A DNA stretch of 64,000 bases from Pedobacter sp. MC2016-05. GTDB taxonomy: Bacteria > Bacteroidota > Bacteroidia > Sphingobacteriales > Sphingobacteriaceae. Positions 27,055 through 35,438 of this stretch are shown here, piece by piece. Both the position numbers and the translations under genes were made by a program. Below the pieces are notes generated by a model. The model was not told the origin of the DNA. It saw only the letters and a program-made list of their open reading frames with translations, and ran no database searches. The stretch is taken from positions 186,001-250,000 of the forward strand of contig NZ_JAPIVT010000003.1 of assembly GCF_026239735.1 (NCBI RefSeq). Direction: 5' to 3'. How positions within the stretch are numbered: the first letter of the stretch is position 1; each line of letters begins with the position of its first letter.

Positions 27055-27687
27055 ATGGAAGTTAAGACATTAATGGAAGAGATGGAAAAAGATAAAACGG
27101 TATTGGATACGGTAGATAATCAGCAGCTGGTATGGAGTTTACAAACCAATTTGAACCAGATTATAGAAGAGAATTCAAATCTAGCTAAACGGCTGGAGCT
27201 TGAGCAAATCATCCCTTTTATTTATCAGATTCAACAGGCCAATCATATCTTCATTACTGCGGCTGGTCGTTCGGGTTTTGCAATGCGAGCAGCAGCCATG
27301 CGCCTGATGCACTTGGGTTTTAGCGTTTATTATGTCGGAGATACCACTACGCCCGCCATCAAAAAAGGCGATTTATTGATAGCTGCGTCAGGATCAGGCA
27401 CGACTGAAACGATTGTCAGATCAGCAGAAAAATCGATTCAAGCAGGGGCGAAGCTGGTGGCCATAACTACAAACGCAACATCGAAATTGGCCGAGCTGGC
27501 AACTCATCCCGTAATTGTTCCTGCAGCAGAAAAGCAGGATCATAGCAAGAAAATTTCCAGCCAGTATGCAGGCAGTCTTTTCGAGCAATTTATTCTATTG
27601 CTTAACGATGCTATTTTCCAATCGCTTTGGAAATTAAGCAATAAGCCTGCAGAGGTGCTTTGGAAGAACCATTCAAATTTAGAATAA
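27055..27687 (+). CDS. hxlB: 6-phospho-3-hexuloisomerase (ribulose monophosphate pathway)
   Basis: A 210-residue SIS-domain protein. It interconverts D-arabino-hex-3-ulose 6-phosphate and fructose 6-phosphate, the second step of formaldehyde fixation by the ribulose monophosphate route. The SIS domain begins near residue 60 with IFITAAGRSGFAMRA (phosphosugar loop), then YVGDTTTPAI, and LLIAASGSGTTET near 112-124, matching PHI enzymes; SQYAGSLFEQ near 170 is another family element. Start ATG 27055 was chosen over a TTG two codons upstream. It is followed after 29 bases by hxlA, and divergent from an AraC regulator. Confidence 0.9.
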   Translation: MEVKTLMEEMEKDKTVLDTVDNQQLVWSLQTNLNQIIEENSNLAKRLELEQIIPFIYQIQQANHIFITAAGRSGFAMRAAAMRLMHLGFSVYYVGDTTTPAIKKGDLLIAASGSGTTETIVRSAEKSIQAGAKLVAITTNATSKLAELATHPVIVPAAEKQDHSKKISSQYAGSLFEQFILLLNDAIFQSLWKLSNKPAEVLWKNHSNLE

Positions 27688-27716
27688 AATCATATTTATC
27701 ATTTATAAAACAAATC

Positions 27717-28349
27717 ATGGCAAAATTACAAGTAGCAATCGATTTATTAACAACAGAAGAGGCATTGGCTTTAGCGGCGAAAGTTGCACCCTATGTCGAT
27801 ATTATAGAGTTGGGTACACCCTTAATCAAAAATATTGGATCAAGCGTAATCACTGCGATGAAAAATGCCCATCCAGATAAACTGGTTTTTGCTGATCTGA
27901 AAACTGCTGATGCAGGAGAACTGGAAGCTGATATCGCTTTTAAAGCTGGAGCTGATTTAGTAACCGTAATGGGCGCAGCTGGTAATGCAACTATTATAGG
28001 CGCAGTAAAAGCTGCAAAAGCACATGGAAAGAGTGTTGTTGTAGACACCATCGGCTATCCTGATAGAGTGAAAAGAGCACAGGAAGTAACGGAACTTGGT
28101 GTAGAATTTGTAGAACTACATGCTGGTTTAGACGAGCAGTGGACAGCCGGTTATTCTATTCAGGTTTTAATTGATGAGGCGACCAGAGTGGGCGTTCCAG
28201 TTTCAATTGCTGGTGGTGTAAACATTAAAAACGTAACAGCAGTAGTTAAAGCTGGCGTAAAGGTGGTGGTTGCAGGTGCTGCTATCTATGGTGCTGAAGA
28301 TCCTGCTGCTGCAGCAAAAGCACTTCGTGAAGCAATTGATGCTGCTTAA
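27717..28349 (+). CDS. hxlA: 3-hexulose-6-phosphate synthase (ribulose monophosphate pathway)
   Basis: A 210-residue TIM-barrel enzyme of the orotidine-5'-phosphate decarboxylase superfamily that condenses formaldehyde with ribulose 5-phosphate. Key elements: LQVAIDLLTTEEAL at the N-terminus, IIELGTPLIKNIG near 28-40, the catalytic FADLKTADAGELEADIAF near 57-74, VTVMGAAG, FVELHAGLDEQ and SIAGGVN at the phosphate site. Length is normal. The start is ATG 27717; the frame extends further upstream, but that would overlap hxlB. Together with hxlB it forms a complete formaldehyde-fixing pair, unusual but known outside methylotrophs as formaldehyde detoxification. Confidence 0.93.
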   Translation: MAKLQVAIDLLTTEEALALAAKVAPYVDIIELGTPLIKNIGSSVITAMKNAHPDKLVFADLKTADAGELEADIAFKAGADLVTVMGAAGNATIIGAVKAAKAHGKSVVVDTIGYPDRVKRAQEVTELGVEFVELHAGLDEQWTAGYSIQVLIDEATRVGVPVSIAGGVNIKNVTAVVKAGVKVVVAGAAIYGAEDPAAAAKALREAIDAA

Positions 28350-28375
28350 TTTCTACAGTTAATCGTACTCAATTT

Positions 28376-28405
28376 AGAGGTTGGCAAAATACCAACCTCT
28401 TTTTG
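28376..28405 (+). terminator. Rho-independent terminator of the hxlB-hxlA operon
   Basis: Perfect 9-bp stem AGAGGTTGG / CCAACCTCT with loop CAAAATA, followed directly by TTTT, 27 bases after the hxlA stop codon. Confidence 0.9.
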
Positions 28406-28435
28406 CATATTTGAATATCACTTTACTTTTTAGAT

Positions 28436-28600
28436 ATGCTGTTTTTCCTCGTACCTTTTTATTTTGCTCTGTTTATTGCATGGTTAATCTATGCTGGGTT
28501 GATTAAAAAAAACTTGAAAAAACATATACAAGTCGTATATGTCGGTAGTGTCTTCAGTATTATCTGGATAATTGTATTTGCAATATCCCTGTATCTATAA
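28436..28600 (+). CDS. Small two-span membrane protein, 54 residues
   Basis: An ORF of 54 codons from ATG 28436. Two hydrophobic helices (about 1-21 and 35-54) are separated by a strongly basic loop, GLIKKNLKKHIQ, consistent with the positive-inside rule and both ends outside. No family is recognised. It lies between the hxlA terminator and the 3' end of the ABC permease gene, and converges with the latter. The composition strongly resembles a real small membrane protein, but translation is unproven. Confidence 0.5.
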   Translation: MLFFLVPFYFALFIAWLIYAGLIKKNLKKHIQVVYVGSVFSIIWIIVFAISLYL

Positions 28601-28610
28601 GTTCCTTTGA

Positions 28611-31160
28611 TTATCCTTCTGTTCTTAATATCTTAAGCGGTGGTTGATTTAAAATGCTTCTTGTGCTTAACACCCCAGTAATTACCACAATAAAAACAAC
28701 TGATCCGAAAAGTCCTAATGTTGCCCAAAAGGGAGGAATGAAAAAAGCCTCAAAGCTGAATTTAGCTAAAGCCCAACTTCCGCCGATAGCCAGAATTAAA
28801 CCAGCCCCCGCTGCAAAGGCTCCTAAAAAGAAATATTCAATAGCGTTTATGGCTAAAATCTGCTTTCTGCTTGCGCCAAGCGTTCTTAATAAAATACTTT
28901 CTTTTAATCTTTGATTTTTGCTTGTAAGTACCGCTGATACCAAAACAATCCAGCCAGTTACCATGCTAAAACCTGCCATAAACTGGATAACAAATCCGAT
29001 CTTATTGAGAATTTCATCCAGCAATTTTAAAATTAGATCTAAATCAATTACCGATACATTCGGGAAGTTTTTAACCACTTCACCCTGAAATTTAGCCGAT
29101 AGTTCACTTGTAGGTACGCGGGTCATGAGTACATGGAACTGTGGCGCTTCCTCTAGTACCCCAGCAGGGAAAACAACCCTGAAATTGGTTTGCATCCGAC
29201 TCCAATTTACCTCCCTTAAGCTTCTCACAACCGTTGGGATCATCATTCCCTGTACGTTGAAGAGAATTTTATCATCTAAACCCACATTAATTTGATCAGC
29301 GTATCGCTGATCCAGAGATATATAAATGGTTTCTTTAGGCTTCACTTTACCAACCCAATTGCCCTTAACAATTTTCTCGGCCGCGGTTAAGCTATCTTGA
29401 TAAGTCGCCCTGATTTCATTCCGGTATGCCCTTCGATTATTGGTATCTGCACTGGCTTTTTTTCCGTTGATTTCTTCAATCCGCATCGTAACCACGGGTA
29501 CTTGGTTCATCAATGGCAATTTAAAGGCTTGAGTTAAGCTATCGATTCTCTCTTTTTGTGTTTTCTGGATATCGAACATCACCATGTTAGGTTGATTACT
29601 GCCAGATGAAAGCGTAACCCGACTCATTAAAATTCCCTGAACAAAAAACAACGTACCGATAAAAGCAGTGGATAAGCCAATAGAAACGGTAAGCATTAAG
29701 GTTTGGTTATTAGGTCGGTATAAATTAGCAAAACCTTGTCGCCATAAGTAATTCGATGATTTTGGAAGTAGCGTTTTCACTAAAAACATTAATAACCTGG
29801 AAAGGATAATCAGCAAAATAAAGGCAACGCCAATGCTTACCGTAAAAGCCAAAGTTTGTACCCAGGTTTTCATTTGCAAATGGGTAAAACCGACCACAAA
29901 TGCAGCCATTAACAAATAAACCAACCAGTTTAAAAGGTCACTTTTGCTACGTGTTTTTTCGAAAGATAAACGGATAGCATTGAGCGGGGATATTTTCCTG
30001 ACTGATAGGAGTGAAGGCAAAGCAAACAACACTGAAATAATTAATCCAAGCATTAGGCCTTGACCAACCGCAGACCAGGAGATCTGCATTGTAATTTCAA
30101 CGGGAAGAAAATCTTTTAATACCAATGGTAATAAAAATTGAATCCCAGTACCTAGAATAACACCGGTGGTAGCGGCAATTAAGCCAATAAAAAATATTTG
30201 GATAAGATAAATGAAAAATGCGTGTCGCGATTTTAGCCCCAAACAGCGCAAAGTGGCAATGGCGCTCAGTTTTTCCTGAATATATACATGAATGGCGCTT
30301 CCAACACCTACGCAACCAAGTAACAATGCGATAAAACCTGAAAGCGCAAGAAAGCGATTTACATCTTTGAAAGATCGGCCGGTTTGTTCTTTCCGAGATT
30401 CAACTGTATCGGCATCAAAACCTTCCCTCTCGAGTTTAACCTCATTCTTTTTTACCCATTCATCCACACCCGATGGATCATCGTAACGGAAATAAAATTT
30501 ATTATTAATTCTACTGCCCGTTTTTATCAAATTGGTTTTTTCTAAATACATTAACGGCAAATAGACGATTGGTGCTACGCTTGCCGCAATCCCATTCTGT
30601 CCAGGCGCTTTAATTAATGATCCTAAAATTTTAAATTTTAAATCGCCAATTTGAACAGAGTCGCCAACTTTAGTGTTAAACTGCATCATCAGTGTTTGAT
30701 CTACTAAAGCCGTTCTATCTTCTTGAAAATGTTTTGCCGCACTTGCCGGCTGGGTTTCAATTGATCCATAATAAGGATAATTCCCTTCCAAGGCTTTCAT
30801 TTGAACCAACCTGCTGCCACCGCCGTTTTCAAAATAGATCATCGAAGCGAAAGTTTTTTCCTGGGATTGTTCATCGCCTAAACTATCGATAACCTTCTGC
30901 ATCGCCTTACTTACTCCTTTTCTACTGTCGAGCACTAAGTCGGCACCAGTGAGTTCTTTTGCTTGAGCATCAATATCGCGTTGCAAATTATCTTTAAAGG
31001 AATACACCGCAACCAAAGCAGCGATCCCTAAAACAATGGAGGAGATAAACAATAACAGCCTTGATCGGTTTTTTCGGCTGTCTCGCCAGGCCATTTTGAA
31101 AAGCCATAAAAAACTGATGCTTTGTTTGGGGATATGATTAGGCATAAGTTGAGTTTTCAT
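28611..31160 (-). CDS. ABC transporter permease, YbbP/FtsX-like
   Basis: An 849-residue permease with two FtsX-type four-span modules. A first transmembrane helix near 35-55 is followed by a large periplasmic MacB-type domain (about 60-260), three spans (about 265-390), additional spans near 410-475, a second helix and periplasmic domain (500-720), and three final spans (725-849). This layout is that of YbbP-like permeases in the LolCE/MacB branch. It overlaps the upstream ATPase gene by 23 bases, so the two are translationally coupled. The exported substrate is unknown; in this branch it is often lipids or lipoproteins. Confidence 0.88.
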   Translation of the reverse strand: MKTQLMPNHIPKQSISFLWLFKMAWRDSRKNRSRLLLFISSIVLGIAALVAVYSFKDNLQRDIDAQAKELTGADLVLDSRKGVSKAMQKVIDSLGDEQSQEKTFASMIYFENGGGSRLVQMKALEGNYPYYGSIETQPASAAKHFQEDRTALVDQTLMMQFNTKVGDSVQIGDLKFKILGSLIKAPGQNGIAASVAPIVYLPLMYLEKTNLIKTGSRINNKFYFRYDDPSGVDEWVKKNEVKLEREGFDADTVESRKEQTGRSFKDVNRFLALSGFIALLLGCVGVGSAIHVYIQEKLSAIATLRCLGLKSRHAFFIYLIQIFFIGLIAATTGVILGTGIQFLLPLVLKDFLPVEITMQISWSAVGQGLMLGLIISVLFALPSLLSVRKISPLNAIRLSFEKTRSKSDLLNWLVYLLMAAFVVGFTHLQMKTWVQTLAFTVSIGVAFILLIILSRLLMFLVKTLLPKSSNYLWRQGFANLYRPNNQTLMLTVSIGLSTAFIGTLFFVQGILMSRVTLSSGSNQPNMVMFDIQKTQKERIDSLTQAFKLPLMNQVPVVTMRIEEINGKKASADTNNRRAYRNEIRATYQDSLTAAEKIVKGNWVGKVKPKETIYISLDQRYADQINVGLDDKILFNVQGMMIPTVVRSLREVNWSRMQTNFRVVFPAGVLEEAPQFHVLMTRVPTSELSAKFQGEVVKNFPNVSVIDLDLILKLLDEILNKIGFVIQFMAGFSMVTGWIVLVSAVLTSKNQRLKESILLRTLGASRKQILAINAIEYFFLGAFAAGAGLILAIGGSWALAKFSFEAFFIPPFWATLGLFGSVVFIVVITGVLSTRSILNQPPLKILRTEG

Positions 31161-31827
31161 CAGAAATAATTACTCCACCTTTAATTTTTATGGTTCTGCT
31201 GGTTCGGGCGGCAAGTTCTAAATCGTGGGTTACAATTACCAAAGTTGTACCAAAATCTTTATTCAGATCAAAAAGCAATTTAATTACCTTTTCGCTGGTC
31301 TCTGCATCGAGGTTGCCGGTAGGTTCATCAGCAAAAAGAATTGCAGGTTTATTAGAAAAAGCCCTGGCCAGCGATACACGTTGCTGTTCTCCACCCGATA
31401 ATTGAATAGGATAGTGGTGCGAACGATCGGCCAAACCTACTTTTTCAAGTAGTTCCATGGCTTGGGCTTTAATATTTTTAGCGCCTCTCAATTCCATAGG
31501 CACCATTACATTTTCTAATGCCGTTAATGTTGGCAAAAGCTGGAAATTTTGGAAAATAAAACCTACATATTGGTTTCGAATGGCAGCTCGTTCATCTTCA
31601 TTTAGCTTTTCGAGCGCAATACCATTTAGTTCAACGGTTCCGCTACTCGCCCGGTCTAGTCCGGCACATAAACCTAAAAGTGTAGTCTTGCCGCTTCCGG
31701 AAGGTCCAGTAATGGCAACTGTTGAACCTGCATCGATAGAGAAATTAATCTGATCTAATACAGTAAGGTCTCTTCCAGCGTTTTTATAAATTTTACTTAC
31801 TTTTCGAATGTTTAAAATATTTTCCAA
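31138..31827 (-). CDS. ABC transporter ATP-binding protein, YbbA/LolD-like
   Basis: A 229-residue ATPase. Walker A GPSGSGKTTLL at about 40-50, Q-loop FQNFQLLPTL near 91-100, ABC signature LSGGEQQR near 143-150, Walker B ILFADEPTGNLD near 163-174 and H-loop VTHDLELA near 200 are all intact. It belongs to the MacB/LolD/YbbA group that powers FtsX-type permeases. Its end overlaps the permease start. A SGNH arylesterase starts 95 bases upstream in the opposite direction, matching the arrangement of ybbA-ybbP beside tesA in proteobacteria. Confidence 0.93.
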   Translation of the reverse strand: MENILNIRKVSKIYKNAGRDLTVLDQINFSIDAGSTVAITGPSGSGKTTLLGLCAGLDRASSGTVELNGIALEKLNEDERAAIRNQYVGFIFQNFQLLPTLTALENVMVPMELRGAKNIKAQAMELLEKVGLADRSHHYPIQLSGGEQQRVSLARAFSNKPAILFADEPTGNLDAETSEKVIKLLFDLNKDFGTTLVIVTHDLELAARTSRTIKIKGGVIISDENSTYA

Positions 31828-31922
31828 ATTTTTGAATTAAAGTTTTGTACCTATGCTTTACCAAACATAACCCCGGCATTTCCTGTTAAGATAGTGGTTT
31901 TTACTTAGAGAAAAAATTAGAT

Positions 31923-32609
31923 ATGATGTTACGAAAACGCTTTATTGGTTTATTTGTTTTGGCTATCCTATTCGCTTCCTGCGGAAATAATAACCGTACC
32001 GGAAATGAAGAAAAAACTTTAGATTCGGCTGACCAAAAGCAAGTGGCAAGCGCTAGTCAAAAGAAAACCATCCTTTTTTTCGGCACCAGTTTAACTGCTG
32101 GATATGGTCTTGACCCAACTGAGGCTTTTCCTGCGTTGATTCAGAATAGAATCGACTCTTTGAATTTACCTTATACCGTAATTAATGGCGGGTTGAGTGG
32201 AGAAACATCCGCAGGAGGAAAAGGTAGGATAGATTGGTTGTTGAAACAGCCCATTGATATATTTGTGTTGGAATTGGGTGCCAATGATGGTTTAAGAGGG
32301 TTGCCTGTAAAACAAACCACTAAAAATCTTCAGGATATTATTGATGCCGTTAAAGCGAAGTATCCAAATGTTAAAATGGTGTTAGCCGGTATGCAAATGC
32401 CACCAAGTATGGGCGCCAGATACGCAAATGATTTCAAAAATATATTTCCCGATTTAGCCAAGAAAAATAATATGGCGCTTATTCCTTTTTTGTTAGATAA
32501 AGTCGGTGGAATCCCAAAATTAAATCAGGAGGACGGAATTCACCCAACGGCAGAAGGAGACAAGATTTTAGCTGAAAACGTTTGGGTGGTGTTGAAACCG
32601 CTTTTGTAG
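31923..32609 (+). CDS. SGNH/GDSL arylesterase, TesA-like lipoprotein
   Basis: A 228-residue predicted lipoprotein: signal peptide with lipobox FASC (Cys at residue 20), then a polar linker, then the SGNH hydrolase domain. Block I is FGTSLTAGYG with the nucleophile Ser near 56 (Thr replaces the usual Asp), block II GGLSGETSAGG, block III LGANDGLRG, and block V DGIHPTAEG with catalytic Asp and His near 210. TesA-like enzymes hydrolyse aryl and thioesters of fatty acids. It is divergent from the YbbA/YbbP-like ABC pair, a conserved neighbourhood. Confidence 0.9.
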   Translation: MMLRKRFIGLFVLAILFASCGNNNRTGNEEKTLDSADQKQVASASQKKTILFFGTSLTAGYGLDPTEAFPALIQNRIDSLNLPYTVINGGLSGETSAGGKGRIDWLLKQPIDIFVLELGANDGLRGLPVKQTTKNLQDIIDAVKAKYPNVKMVLAGMQMPPSMGARYANDFKNIFPDLAKKNNMALIPFLLDKVGGIPKLNQEDGIHPTAEGDKILAENVWVVLKPLL

Positions 32610-32632
32610 TGAAAACCCAGATGTCAACATTG

Positions 32633-33226
32633 TTAATCTGAAACAGTTCCAGTTTTAACTTCGCCAAATCTTTTATACTTGGCAAATATCACCCCTTTTT
32701 TGCTGGTAACACTTTCTATTAATTGAAATGAAGCCGCGATTGCTTCATCATTAAATAGTCGTTTACCCTTACCTAATATAACCGGATGGACCATCATAAT
32801 AAATTCATCAACCAAGTTGTGCGCTAACAATAATTGAACAAGTTTACTGCTCCCCCAAATCTTTATATCGCCACTATTAGTGTTTTTAAGCTGTTTGATA
32901 TCTTCCAGATTGGTAAGGAAAGTGGTGTTTTTCCAAGTGGATTGTTTTAAGGTTGATGACAAAACATATTTGTTGACATCGTTAATTCCTGGCCAACCTT
33001 GTTCTCGCTCTGGCCAATAGCCAGCAAAAATATCAAAGGTTTTTCGGCCCAAAAGAATATCAGACGCTTCCATATTCTTTTGCATTTCTGTGCCAGAGAT
33101 CTCATCGTTGAAAGGTGCAACCCAACCTCCATGTTTAAATCCTCCGGCATTGTCTTCGTTAGGACCGCCTGGCGCCTGCATTACTCCATCTAACGAAATC
33201 ATGGATAAAACAATAATTTTTCTCAT
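32633..33226 (-). CDS. Dihydrofolate reductase family protein (RibD C-terminal-like)
   Basis: A 197-residue protein starting at ATG 33226. The pattern IVLSMISLDGVMQAPGGPNED at the N-terminus (broken here over two strands), LLGRKTFDIFAGYWP near 60-75, KYVLSSTL, and ILGKGKRLF near 165 is that of the YyaP/YwjB-like dihydrofolate-reductase superfamily, which shares the RibD C-terminal fold and binds NADPH. It is not the folate-pathway FolA. The physiological substrate is unknown. It converges with the TesA-like gene. Confidence 0.85.
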   Translation of the reverse strand: MRKIIVLSMISLDGVMQAPGGPNEDNAGGFKHGGWVAPFNDEISGTEMQKNMEASDILLGRKTFDIFAGYWPEREQGWPGINDVNKYVLSSTLKQSTWKNTTFLTNLEDIKQLKNTNSGDIKIWGSSKLVQLLLAHNLVDEFIMMVHPVILGKGKRLFNDEAIAASFQLIESVTSKKGVIFAKYKRFGEVKTGTVSD

Positions 33227-33464
33227 TATCAAGTGTTTATAAAAGTCTTATTACAAATTTTTAGCCAGAATTTTAGGAATAGAAAAGCTAGTTTCCATTT
33301 TTCAATAGGAGAAACCACATCATAAAACCTTTCACTAATTATAATTAATTTAAATAAATAGAGCTGAAATGCATTATTTAGAATGATTCTTGGTAACTTA
33401 GCCCGAAATTCTTTTGCCCTGCAAAGCGCTATCGAATTTGTTAATCAAACTATTAAGCTTAGAA

Positions 33465-34937
33465 ATGAAAAAAATCCTAATTGCTGTTCTTGCGATGGCA
33501 TCGTTTACTGCACAGGCTCAGAAAAATACTTTTTTTGATCAGTCTTTTTGGAAAGGAAATACAGACTTAGCAACAATTAAGGCAGAAATTGCAAAAGGCA
33601 GTAACCCTTCACAATTAAACCCAATGTCGTTTGATGCTACTGTGTTGGCTATTAACAATAATGCGCCAACGGAAACGATTTTATACCTTTTATCGCAACC
33701 TGGTAATGATGTGAATAAAATTACGCATGATAGCAGAACGTATCTGTTCTGGGCAGCGTCTCGAGGAAATGTGGCAGTGATGGAACACCTGTTAAAAAAT
33801 GGTGCTAAAGTTAATCTTCAGGATAGTCATGGCGCCACTCCATTAACCTTTGCAGCAGGCGGCGGCCAGGCTGATACTAAAGTTTACGATCTTTTAATTG
33901 CAAACGGTGCAGATGTAAAAACCAATTTGAATCATGATGGTGCAAATGCTTTATTAATCGGAATCGCCAATGATAAAAACTTTGCTTTAACGGATTATTT
34001 TGTAGGCAAAGGATTAAGCTTAAACAGTACCGATGCTGCTGGCAACACCGCTTTTAACTATGTGGCAAGAAGTGGTAACATCGAGTTGATGAACAAATTG
34101 ATTGCAAAAGGCGTAAAATATAACGACAATGCGTTTATTATGGCCGCACAAGGCGGGCGAGGAAGTTCAAACGGTATAGCCGTTTTTCAATATTTGGAAA
34201 GCCTTAAATTAAAGCCAACTGTTATCGGAAGCAATGGAGAAAATGCTTTATCGTATGTAGCTCGTAAACCGAAGCAAGAAGAAGTAATCAACTATTTCCT
34301 ATCAAAAGGAGTGGATGTGAATGCAGCAGATAAAGAAGGCAACACTGCCTTTATGGCTGCCGCCGGAGGGAATAGAGATTTAGCTACCTTGGAGTTATTA
34401 GCCAAAAATGTAAAAAACGTTAATCAGGTAAATGCAAAAGGTGTATCTGCATTGGCAATGGCAGTTCGTGGTAATTCTGCAGAGGCAGTTATTCTTCTAT
34501 TGAGCAAAGGTGCTGATATTAACGGTGCCGATAAAGATGGAAATAACCTGGCTTATTATCTTTTCCAATCTTATGGACCTCGTGGTATGGAAGACTTTAA
34601 TGCTAAACTAAAAGTATTAACTGATAAAGGTCTTAATCTTGCTGCCGTGCAGCCAAATGGCAATACTTTGTATCATTTAGCGGTTGCGAAAAACGATTTG
34701 GCTTTAGCAAAACTGGTTGCCGATTACAAAGTAGACGTAAACGTAAAAAATAAAGAAGGTTACACTGCTTTACACAAAGCAGCAATGACAGCTAAAGATA
34801 CCGAGCTTTTGAAATATTTAATTTCTGTAGGTGCGAAAAAAGATGTAGCAACAGAGTTTAAAGAAACCCCGTACGATTTAGCCACTGAAAACGAATTTTT
34901 AACTAAAAATAAATTATCAATCGACTTTTTGAAATAA
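33465..34937 (+). CDS. Secreted ankyrin-repeat protein
   Basis: A 490-residue protein with a Sec signal peptide (1-19, ending FTAQAQ) followed by about 12 ankyrin repeats covering nearly the whole chain. Clear repeats include DSRTYLFWAASRGNVAVMEHLL, given here as one loop-helix unit, then DSHGATPLTFAAGGG, NAKGVSALAMAVRGN and NKEGYTALHKAAMTA. Ankyrin solenoids bind partner proteins; periplasmic ones are less common than cytoplasmic ones. It starts at ATG 33465, and is followed after four bases by the DUF2271 gene and then by the PepSY reductase, so it probably works with the flavin electron-transfer proteins encoded there. Confidence 0.9.
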   Translation: MKKILIAVLAMASFTAQAQKNTFFDQSFWKGNTDLATIKAEIAKGSNPSQLNPMSFDATVLAINNNAPTETILYLLSQPGNDVNKITHDSRTYLFWAASRGNVAVMEHLLKNGAKVNLQDSHGATPLTFAAGGGQADTKVYDLLIANGADVKTNLNHDGANALLIGIANDKNFALTDYFVGKGLSLNSTDAAGNTAFNYVARSGNIELMNKLIAKGVKYNDNAFIMAAQGGRGSSNGIAVFQYLESLKLKPTVIGSNGENALSYVARKPKQEEVINYFLSKGVDVNAADKEGNTAFMAAAGGNRDLATLELLAKNVKNVNQVNAKGVSALAMAVRGNSAEAVILLLSKGADINGADKDGNNLAYYLFQSYGPRGMEDFNAKLKVLTDKGLNLAAVQPNGNTLYHLAVAKNDLALAKLVADYKVDVNVKNKEGYTALHKAAMTAKDTELLKYLISVGAKKDVATEFKETPYDLATENEFLTKNKLSIDFLK

Positions 34938-34941
34938 TAAA

Positions 34942-35427
34942 ATGAATAACATATATAGACTGTGTCTCGCTTTTACTTTAATTCTATTCGTACCTAAATT
35001 ATCATCGGCACAAAAAACTACAAAATACAAATGTATGGTTCAAATGACCAACTACACAGGTGAAGGTGCTTATATCGCGGTATCACTAATCAATGCAAAA
35101 GGCGCTTACGAAAAAACACTTTATGTGATGGGATCAGATAAGAAATGGTATCCTGACCTAAAAGAATGGCATAAAGCTTATAAAAGTAAGCCGACAAATA
35201 TCAGTGCTGTTACCGGCGCATCGGTAACGGGTGGCGATAGAAGTGTAACTACTTTTGATATTGAAACCGCCAAAATCAACAAAGGTTACAAGTTGCGTTT
35301 CGAAACTGCTGTTGAAGACAATAAATACTATGTTAAAGATGCTGAAATTCCCTTAACTACTGAAGGTTTGGCCGCTAAAACTGAAGGAACGGGTTACATT
35401 AGGTACGTGCGCCTAAGCCCTAACTAA
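34942..35427 (+). CDS. DUF2271 secreted protein with an ApbE-type flavinylation motif
   Basis: A 161-residue secreted protein (signal peptide 1-23, ending SSAQ). It matches DUF2271, a family that co-occurs with PepSY reductases and ApbE. Residues 88-98, SAVTGASVTGG, closely resemble the flavinylation site of FMN-binding domains, where ApbE attaches FMN to the second Ser/Thr of [S/T]GA[S/T]; here Ser94 would be the acceptor. Conserved KWYPDLKEWHKAY lies just before it. It is four bases behind the ankyrin gene and 11 bases before the PepSY-flavodoxin reductase, with apbE nearby. Flavinylation is an inference from motif and context. Confidence 0.85.
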   Translation: MNNIYRLCLAFTLILFVPKLSSAQKTTKYKCMVQMTNYTGEGAYIAVSLINAKGAYEKTLYVMGSDKKWYPDLKEWHKAYKSKPTNISAVTGASVTGGDRSVTTFDIETAKINKGYKLRFETAVEDNKYYVKDAEIPLTTEGLAAKTEGTGYIRYVRLSPN

Positions 35428-35438
35428 AAGCTTATTCA

